Assembly: GCA_028285655.1 (NCBI GenBank)
Contig: JANQOT010000090.1
Span: forward strand, 1-47,134
Source of the DNA: Gammaproteobacteria bacterium
Lineage (GTDB): Bacteria; Pseudomonadota; Gammaproteobacteria; UBA4575
DNA length: 47,134 nucleotides
Direction of reading: 5' to 3'
The notes under the pieces are model-generated. The model did not search any database, was not told the DNA's origin, and saw nothing but the letters and a program-made list of their open reading frames with translations. How positions within the stretch are numbered: the stretch's first letter is position 1; each line of letters opens with the position of its first letter. Positions 41,345-47,134 of the stretch are shown one piece after another. The position numbers were made by a program, and so were the translations under genes.

Positions 41345-42973
41345 TCATGATGTAATGCTTAAAATTACTGGGACACTTGCGCATGAAATAATAGCAAGTC
41401 GAACTACCCACCATCGTCGATCCAGATTAAATAATATAAACTCCACACAGTAAAATAACGCTATAAGCTTTAATGCCAGGTAACTTAAACCCGGGTCAGA
41501 TATTGGCGACCCCGGTAAATTGGGCACAAAAAACGCGATCACAACTAATAAAAAATCCAAAGGCGAGCCAGAAAATTTTTGCTTGGTCCGGCTTAGCAGC
41601 ATTAAACCGATTAGTATAAAACACGTAACTATTAAAATAGCCTGAGCATTATTAAGGTATTGCGTATCTTGCTCCCCAAACATTACACCCATATAAATTG
41701 ACAACACTATTAACACGTGTATTGCAACACGTTCCAACCAGTTGCACGGCTTGTTTCTAAGAAACAAAAGAAACAATATACCCATAATCGCAACGCCGGA
41801 AAGTAACAAAAAAATATCGTTGCTGATTGAAACCGGAACCCATGCAGCCAAAATTGCATAGATAACAATACATAAAGACGCTATTGCAAACAGCATGGTA
41901 TTAAACCTGGCGGCAAAGTATCGAATACTCGAAAACAGCGTGTCATTTATACAGGAAAGCAATTTTAGCTCCAGCACCTGTTGCCAGGGTATTAATCCAA
42001 TTAAAAGTGCAATGAATGAGATGACTACGAAGGCCAAAACAACGGTGGCATCCAATTGATATCGCATAAAATAGGCCGAAAGCACAAAAATACCCTGCAC
42101 TACATAGATTACCAAGACACTTTGGTAATGCTTTAACCCCCTGTCGAGAAGTCTGTGATGCAAATGATTTCGATCCGCAGTAAATGGTGATTGTTTTTTT
42201 ATTAACCTGACGATAATAACCATCAGGGTATCAAATACAGGCAACCCAACCAGAAGTAACGGTAAAGTCTTGGCGTAAGCCGATGCTTCGCCGTAAGTCA
42301 ATGCGACACTCAACAAACCCAACATAAAGCCAAGAAACAGACTGCCGGTATCTCCCATAAAGATACGGGCGGGATAAGTATTAAATCTCAGGAATCCAAA
42401 TACTGCGCCCATTACTGCCAACACAATCGTCAATACAGTAATGTTAGAAGACTCATACGCCAGCAAACCAATAATACTGAAGGACAATAAAGCCTCACCC
42501 CCGGCCAGCCCATCGAGTCCATCGGCCAGATTTACCGCATTGGTTACACCTAGTATAAACAACAAATAAATGCCGCCCAGCAATATCGTGGGCAGCAATG
42601 CTTGCGACACATAATACGCCTGCGATGTATCGATAAACCCGAAACTGAATACCAGAAAAATAGCAGCTATTTGAATTAAAAACTTGACTTTATAATTCAG
42701 GTTTTTGATGTCATCGATAATACCAAGCACGAATAACAGCGCCATACCCAACAATATACCCATTAGCCCCATGCTAATGTTTATCCATATAAAAACCGGA
42801 ATAACACTTGCTATAACGATTGCGATTCCACCCACCCTGGGCACAGGCGTTTTGTGTACTTTGCGCGGGGACGGCATATCGAAAATACCCAGTTTCTGAT
42901 ACGCAAAAGTGAGTGGGGGTATCATGAGAATCGCCGCAAACATGGCAACCAGAAAACTTGAGTAATAAAGCAT
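41345..42973 (-). CDS. MraY/WecA-family polyprenyl-phosphate sugar-1-phosphate transferase with extra C-terminal membrane domain
   Basis: The product is 542 residues against about 320-370 usual for the family. The first 320 carry the family landmarks: GIFDMPSPRKVHKTPVPRVG (28-47), LGIIDDIKNL (about 83-92), NAVNLADGLDGLAGG (about 145-159), RIFMGDTGSLFLGF (about 206-219) and DRNHLHHRLLD (about 268-278). These bind UDP-sugar and undecaprenyl phosphate and start repeat-unit assembly. The remaining 220 residues are mostly hydrophobic spans of no recognised function. It follows the exosortase gene by 25 bases. Confidence 0.88.
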   Translation of the reverse strand: MLYYSSFLVAMFAAILMIPPLTFAYQKLGIFDMPSPRKVHKTPVPRVGGIAIVIASVIPVFIWINISMGLMGILLGMALLFVLGIIDDIKNLNYKVKFLIQIAAIFLVFSFGFIDTSQAYYVSQALLPTILLGGIYLLFILGVTNAVNLADGLDGLAGGEALLSFSIIGLLAYESSNITVLTIVLAVMGAVFGFLRFNTYPARIFMGDTGSLFLGFMLGLLSVALTYGEASAYAKTLPLLLVGLPVFDTLMVIIVRLIKKQSPFTADRNHLHHRLLDRGLKHYQSVLVIYVVQGIFVLSAYFMRYQLDATVVLAFVVISFIALLIGLIPWQQVLELKLLSCINDTLFSSIRYFAARFNTMLFAIASLCIVIYAILAAWVPVSISNDIFLLLSGVAIMGILFLLFLRNKPCNWLERVAIHVLIVLSIYMGVMFGEQDTQYLNNAQAILIVTCFILIGLMLLSRTKQKFSGSPLDFLLVVIAFFVPNLPGSPISDPGLSYLALKLIALFYCVEFILFNLDRRWWVVRLAIISCASVPVILSITS

Positions 42974-42998
42974 GCTATTGAATATCCTTACTCAATAT

Positions 42999-44597
42999 TT
43001 AATCGGGCACGTATTCAGGTAATAGTGGTAAAACATGTTGCATAAAACCTTGAACTACCTGATCGCTTTCTTCTATATTGCCACCCGTTGCAAGTGGATA
43101 AATAATACGCACCAGAGCTCCGTCGGTTCGGTTTTTAGTAAGCGCATCCCAGAATAAATACCATTTAACCAAATACTCATTGGAAAGATGTCGATTTCTT
43201 TGTTTAAACCAATAGTAGGTAAGAAAACTAGCATCCCCGCGTTTAACCAGCATTCGGTTAACACCGATCACCTTAGTACTGCCACTTGCATCGACATATT
43301 CAATTGATTCTCGTGTTCTATCTTCGATTTTCCAGCCAGCGCCTGGCAGACACGACCGAGGAGAGTGAGCCGATTCACCTTTTCGTTGCGAATCGTAATA
43401 CGCAATGTAAAACTCCAGCCCCTGATTGTCGCGGTTAAAATTAGCCAGCAAGTAGTCTTCAAACCTCAATGCATTAATATATTGAAGCTCCATAGTTTTG
43501 GTATCGCCACGCCAATTTTCTAATAATAATGGAAAACCGGCTAATGATTGACGCGCCGGAATTTCTTCCTGTCTTTCCGGCAATGCAAAAGACAAAACGG
43601 TGACACCAATTACACTTACAGTTGCAAAAATGAAGGGTAGCGGCAGACCTCTGCTTTTTAAAGCCGCATGGTTTATTTTTTCTATTTGCGGTATATCGAT
43701 GCTTAGCACGTCGCGTAACGACCGACCACTGCCAAGTTTTGTAAGCAGCCACATTTCTATTAACAAAATCGCAAAACAAGCCATAAAAATTACCCAGCCT
43801 TCGAAATCATGCAGAAATCCTTCCGCCATTTCGATCCCCCAATATTCGACTAATACACCGATGATTCCGATACGAAGACTATTCATTAATACGGTAATCG
43901 GAACTGTCGATATAACAATAACTACTTTCTTCCACCAGGAATCTCTGTAGAAGTATGAAGTAATGACACCCAACGCCACTAATGGAAACAAGTATCGCAG
44001 GCCATTGCATGCTTCCACCACTTGCAATTTATAGTTCCCAAGATCTATTACGTTTCCTTCAAGATAAACGCTGATGCCGAATAAACGAATAACTTCTACA
44101 CCTAGCTTGGAAGAAACCAACTGTAAATAAGCAGACAAACCGTTATACAGAAAATTAGGCAGCGGAATAGTAAAAAACAGCAAAAAGACCGGAATCAGAA
44201 ACAGGCTGAATTTAGATACCCCCACCAGTGAAATCAGCAATCCACACAACACTATCAGCAAGGAGTACTGAACAATTATATATAGCGTACTGAAATCGCC
44301 TGCCAGTAACATTAGCAAACCGAAAAGCAATACCAGAACTCCCAGCCACGCTCCGGTAAACCGGCTGCGCCGAATTTTTGGATAATTTTGAAACAGAATA
44401 AATAACGATATAAAAGGAATCAGGTAAGCATGGCTATATTCGGGGCTGTCCCACTTGTCTAATGCATGTTTAATTCCATCTTGGTATAAAAAATACAAGC
44501 TAACTGCAATTAACAGGAAAACCCCTAGTTGTAAAAAACTAAATCTCCATACTGAATTACCGGTTGTAGAATCTATGTTTTGCTCAGTTACATTCAT
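42999..44597 (-). CDS. Exosortase fused to EpsI (XrtA/XrtD class)
   Basis: The product is 532 residues. The N-terminal 300 are a multi-span exosortase with catalytic Cys197 (VVEACNGLRYLFPL), Arg242 (NSLRIG) and His263 (FLHDFEGW). Residues about 315-532 are an EpsI domain (FPLLLENWRGD, then HSPRSCLPGAGW). Exosortases cut and anchor C-terminal sorting-tag proteins (PEP-CTERM, VPLPA) in the inner membrane of EPS-forming bacteria. The fusion is usual for XrtD-like and some XrtA-like enzymes; the precise subtype is uncertain. No tagged substrate was found in this window. Confidence 0.85.
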   Translation of the reverse strand: MNVTEQNIDSTTGNSVWRFSFLQLGVFLLIAVSLYFLYQDGIKHALDKWDSPEYSHAYLIPFISLFILFQNYPKIRRSRFTGAWLGVLVLLFGLLMLLAGDFSTLYIIVQYSLLIVLCGLLISLVGVSKFSLFLIPVFLLFFTIPLPNFLYNGLSAYLQLVSSKLGVEVIRLFGISVYLEGNVIDLGNYKLQVVEACNGLRYLFPLVALGVITSYFYRDSWWKKVVIVISTVPITVLMNSLRIGIIGVLVEYWGIEMAEGFLHDFEGWVIFMACFAILLIEMWLLTKLGSGRSLRDVLSIDIPQIEKINHAALKSRGLPLPFIFATVSVIGVTVLSFALPERQEEIPARQSLAGFPLLLENWRGDTKTMELQYINALRFEDYLLANFNRDNQGLEFYIAYYDSQRKGESAHSPRSCLPGAGWKIEDRTRESIEYVDASGSTKVIGVNRMLVKRGDASFLTYYWFKQRNRHLSNEYLVKWYLFWDALTKNRTDGALVRIIYPLATGGNIEESDQVVQGFMQHVLPLLPEYVPD

Positions 44598-44614
44598 AAG
44601 TACGCGCTTTAATC

Positions 44615-45436
44615 CTAAAGTATCCCCAGTGCTCCCATATTCTTCTTGTCTATCGCAACCTGCATGACCGTTTTCCAGTCGACTTTATACAGGCCATCTG
44701 CGTAGGCATACACCAACGCCATATCGCAAAAGGAATTCGCAATCCGTGGAATACCTCGACTGAAGTTATAGATCATTCGAATCGCTTTCGCTGTAAATAA
44801 CTCTTCTGCCGAACCGGCGACCGCAACACGGTGCTTGATGTACTGCGCCAATTGCTTATAGCTTAAAGGCTCTAGATGAAAATCAGATGATATGCGCTGA
44901 GCAAATTGCTTCATTTCCGGGAGTTTCAGTGTATCGCGAATTTCCGGCTGTCCGGTTAATACCACCTGAATAAGCTGGTCTTTATCTGCATTTATATTGG
45001 AAATTACCCTCAACTCTTCAAGCATTTCAGGCGTGAGATTTTGCGCTTCATCGATAACTAAAACGGTATTACGCCCCTGGCTGTACTGGTTAATCAGAAA
45101 TGATTCGAAGATATGATATTTTTCAGTATTTGATTTATTTGCATAATCCAGGTCAAAAGACAGCAATATAAGATCTATTAATTCGCCAAACGATGCATGC
45201 GTATTACTGACCAGACCAACTGTATGTTTTTCGCTTAAGTTAGCTAAAAAATGCCGAATAAGTGTAGTTTTTCCACAACCCACTTCACCGCTGATCAAAG
45301 TAAAGCCCGAGCGGCTTTCCACGCCATATTCAAGCATGGTTAAGGCGAGCTTATGTCCTTTGGAAAAGTATAAAAAGCCAGGGTCCGGCGATAAGCTGAA
45401 CGGTTTTTCTTTTAGACCAAAATGCTGTTCGTACAT
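44615..45436 (-). CDS. AAA ATPase of the exosortase EPS locus (ExeA/pepcterm ATPase-like)
   Basis: The product is 273 residues. FGLKEKPFSLSPDP at the start, Walker A SGEVGCGKTTLIRHFL (about 49-64), Walker B NTVLVIDEAQNLTPEMLEEL (about 124-143) and the sensor GQPEIRDTL (about 160) belong to the ExeA/GspA-type AAA family found beside exosortases. The lid is SRGIPRIANSFCDMAL. It probably powers or regulates polysaccharide assembly. It follows the tyrosine kinase by 34 bases and precedes the exosortase by 17. Confidence 0.85.
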   Translation of the reverse strand: MYEQHFGLKEKPFSLSPDPGFLYFSKGHKLALTMLEYGVESRSGFTLISGEVGCGKTTLIRHFLANLSEKHTVGLVSNTHASFGELIDLILLSFDLDYANKSNTEKYHIFESFLINQYSQGRNTVLVIDEAQNLTPEMLEELRVISNINADKDQLIQVVLTGQPEIRDTLKLPEMKQFAQRISSDFHLEPLSYKQLAQYIKHRVAVAGSAEELFTAKAIRMIYNFSRGIPRIANSFCDMALVYAYADGLYKVDWKTVMQVAIDKKNMGALGIL

Positions 45437-45470
45437 GAAATATTCTTTTTTGCATTACGCAGCTAATAAT

Positions 45471-46283
45471 CTAGTAATAGCCCAGCTCAGTGGGTTCGAT
45501 AGAATCGTTCAGAACCACGCCCGCAATGTTGATGCTGCTTAATAATTCCAGTGAACGCTGTATATCTTTTTTAGTCGTACTGCCTTCCCGAATCACCAGC
45601 AATACTGCATCTATAAATGGACTAATTGCGATTGCATCGTCGCTGACAAGAATCGGCGGTAAATCCAGTAAAATCAATGCATCGGGATTATATTTTTTTG
45701 CCTCTGCTATTAATGCAGCACTTTTATCGCTTGCCAGATATTCGGATGAGCCTTGCAATGGTCGCACTGTGGGTGCAATTGCGAGGTTTTCAATTCCCGG
45801 TGAAACCAATATTTGGTTTAATGCTATATCATTTTCAAAGTAATCATCCAGACCGTATTCAGGCAAGTAATCGAAATAAGAATGAACCGACGGGGTTATC
45901 AAGTCCAGATCCAGCAATAAAGCATTATGATGCAGGCCTTTGGCGATGCTTAAAGCCAGATTAATCGCCACAGTAGTTTTGCCATCGTCCTTGGTTGGAC
46001 TTAAAACCGCAATTGTCGACCAGTCTTTCTCCTGCGCGATATGCATCAAGCGTGTACGCAACACTTTAAATGGCTGCACTACTTCTTTTCTGGACGAATT
46101 ATTAATAATTCGGTTTTTTTCAAGTATCCAAGGGTCCGGATTGAAGCTGGAGATTTGTTGAGCAAACCCGTTTTTTTTCCCGAGTTGCCTGTTCGCTTTT
46201 CTCTGCTCGGTATTACTTACAACTTTTTCATAGCTATAGCGTTGTTCGCGCGCCTGGTCCAATGCTTTTTTTATTTTTTCCAC
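45471..46283 (-). CDS. CpsD/CapB-type bacterial tyrosine kinase
   Basis: The product is 270 residues. A VLSPTKDDGKTTVAINLALS loop (about 94-113) is the Walker A, slightly altered (DDGKT for GEGKT). LLDLDLITPSVHSYF is A', and LILLDLPPILVSDDA holds Walker B. The C-terminus ends in GYY, a minimal tyrosine-cluster. Such BY-kinases control chain length of capsular and exopolysaccharide together with a Wzz-type partner, here encoded upstream. The N-terminal 70 residues are lysine-rich and likely flexible. Confidence 0.85.
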   Translation of the reverse strand: MEKIKKALDQAREQRYSYEKVVSNTEQRKANRQLGKKNGFAQQISSFNPDPWILEKNRIINNSSRKEVVQPFKVLRTRLMHIAQEKDWSTIAVLSPTKDDGKTTVAINLALSIAKGLHHNALLLDLDLITPSVHSYFDYLPEYGLDDYFENDIALNQILVSPGIENLAIAPTVRPLQGSSEYLASDKSAALIAEAKKYNPDALILLDLPPILVSDDAIAISPFIDAVLLVIREGSTTKKDIQRSLELLSSINIAGVVLNDSIEPTELGYY

Positions 46284-46309
46284 GTTATATTCTCTAAATC
46301 AGTGCGCAG

Positions 46310-47134
46310 TTAAATATTTCTAAGTATCTTGTAATACAGCACGTCCAGCGGCAAATAAAACAAATGTATTAATAACAAACATGCTGCAATAAGCATAATG
46401 ATTAATAATCCAATCAGTAATTTTTTGTATTTACTTTTTGATAGTTCATCTGCTGTGTAGATCGTGGGCAATACTGCAATCGGCATCAGTCCTGTTACCG
46501 CCAATACCGTGGCTCTATCATATATTGCATCGTCCAGCATTTCTCTGATTAGTGCTACACCGAATGCTAAAGCGGCACTCAACAAAATACCTAGTAATAA
46601 AATTGCAGGGCGATTCGGACTAACGGGTTGCTGCGGGTACAAAGGCGGCTCAATCACCGTAAATTTCTCGCTTTGTTTACCCATTTCCAGTGATTCACCG
46701 ATTTTTGCTTCTGACAATTTTGCTTTAACGTCAACATATTTAGCCCTGGCAGTATCATACTCTCGGGCCAGCGCACGGTATTCACGCTCCACTTCCGGAG
46801 AATCGAGCAAACGTCGCTCCAGAGTGCCAATTTTTGCCTGCAATGAAGCGCGGGATACTTTTAAGCTGCTGATTTCAGCATTGGCGGCTTCCAGTTGCGC
46901 AAGTAATTGTGAATACGCCGGATTGGAAATTTCAGAGCGTTGCGGATAGGCAGGAGCGACGGGATTATTCGCCAGCGCCTGCTCCATGGAACGTATCGAC
47001 CTTTCCAAAGATTTAACATCCGGGTGATCGCCGGAATACTTCAGTTTTGCATCCTGCAGCTGTTGTTGTAGTGCCTGTAATTCGGTTCGCATATCTTTAC
47101 TGCTGGTAGACGCGCCGCCTTCTTCTGATTCCAA
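46310..47134 (-). CDS. Polysaccharide chain-length determinant, C-terminal part (cut by window edge)
   Basis: The visible 274 residues are the C-terminal half of a Wzz/GNVR-type co-polymerase. A long coiled coil (LRTELQALQQQLQDAKLKYS, about 15-35, and AQLEAANAEISSLKVS, about 78-93) carries SGDHPDVKSL and the GNVR-region motif REYDTARAKYVDVKAKLSEAK. Then come PQQPVSPNRPAILLLGILL, the proline-rich end of the periplasmic domain, and C-terminal spans. The start lies right of the window. It pairs with the tyrosine kinase 26 bases downstream and matches the chain-length proteins of exosortase loci. Confidence 0.85.
   Translation of the reverse strand: MESEEGGASTSSKDMRTELQALQQQLQDAKLKYSGDHPDVKSLERSIRSMEQALANNPVAPAYPQRSEISNPAYSQLLAQLEAANAEISSLKVSRASLQAKIGTLERRLLDSPEVEREYRALAREYDTARAKYVDVKAKLSEAKIGESLEMGKQSEKFTVIEPPLYPQQPVSPNRPAILLLGILLSAALAFGVALIREMLDDAIYDRATVLAVTGLMPIAVLPTIYTADELSKSKYKKLLIGLLIIMLIAACLLLIHLFYLPLDVLYYKILRNI

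Noticed and set aside
1-47134. tRNA, rRNA, CRISPR array, IS element or prophage
   Set aside because: No cloverleaf, direct-repeat array, transposase or phage structural gene was found on a reading of both strands by eye; a tRNAscan or IS search would be decisive.

Overview
This window reads as chromosome of a gram-negative, flagellated, probably marine gammaproteobacterium. The supporting signs are a PomAB-type (sodium-class) stator, RpoN- and FliA-type flagellar promoters, LptF/LptG, a Sox thiosulfate-oxidation remnant and an exosortase/EPS locus. No tRNA, rRNA, IS element, CRISPR array or phage gene was recognised. The species cannot be named from this sequence.

Layout. (1) 1-9.3 kb, motility and c-di-GMP: flgC (cut by the window edge) and flgB run left; flgA, flgM and flgN run right; then a GAF-like/degenerate GGDEF gene, an intact GGEEF diguanylate cyclase, a glutamate-synthase-like FMN oxidoreductase, and the operon pomA-pomB-HDOD. 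Five flagellar promoters can be read directly: RpoN-type for flgB and flgA, FliA-type for flgM, pomA and, unexpectedly, the glutamate-synthase-like gene. (2) 9.5-10.4 kb: two small orphan genes and an unclassified double-hairpin element. (3) 10.4-25.5 kb: a scattered but apparently complete bacterial sphingolipid set. It holds a CDP-alcohol phosphotransferase, a diacylglycerol/ceramide-kinase-like protein, nucleotidyltransferases, a metallophosphoesterase, LptG/LptF, a GNAT-like ceramide synthase candidate, a fatty-acid-hydroxylase-family protein, a HIT protein, and then acyl-AMP ligase, ceramide-reductase-like SDR, acyl carrier protein and serine palmitoyltransferase. (4) 25.6-36.6 kb: without a strand change and with gaps of 3-51 bases, the sphingolipid operon continues into neuB, neuC, a phospholipase-D-fold protein, two paralogous TagF/KpsC-like glycosyltransferases, a methyltransferase, neuA, a PhyH-like oxygenase and a fused GT2-GtrA-GT39/83 protein. 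(5) 36.7-38.9 kb: a 53-residue ORF and soxX-soxY-soxA-soxK, with neither soxZ nor soxB. (6) 38.9-47.1 kb, leftward: an exosortase-associated exopolysaccharide operon (chain-length protein, cut by the edge; tyrosine kinase; ATPase; exosortase fused to EpsI; MraY/WecA-family transferase; TPR lipoprotein).

Most interesting reading: backbone synthesis of sphingolipid (ligase, ACP, Spt, reductase) and synthesis of a CMP-activated nonulosonic (sialic-acid-like) sugar appear to lie in one ~15 kb transcription unit together with candidate transferases. This suggests, as a hypothesis only, a nonulosonate-decorated sphingolipid, i.e. a bacterial ganglioside-like glycolipid. An LptFG pair embedded in the same region is a candidate exporter. 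All functions are read from motifs and gene order; no database search was possible.
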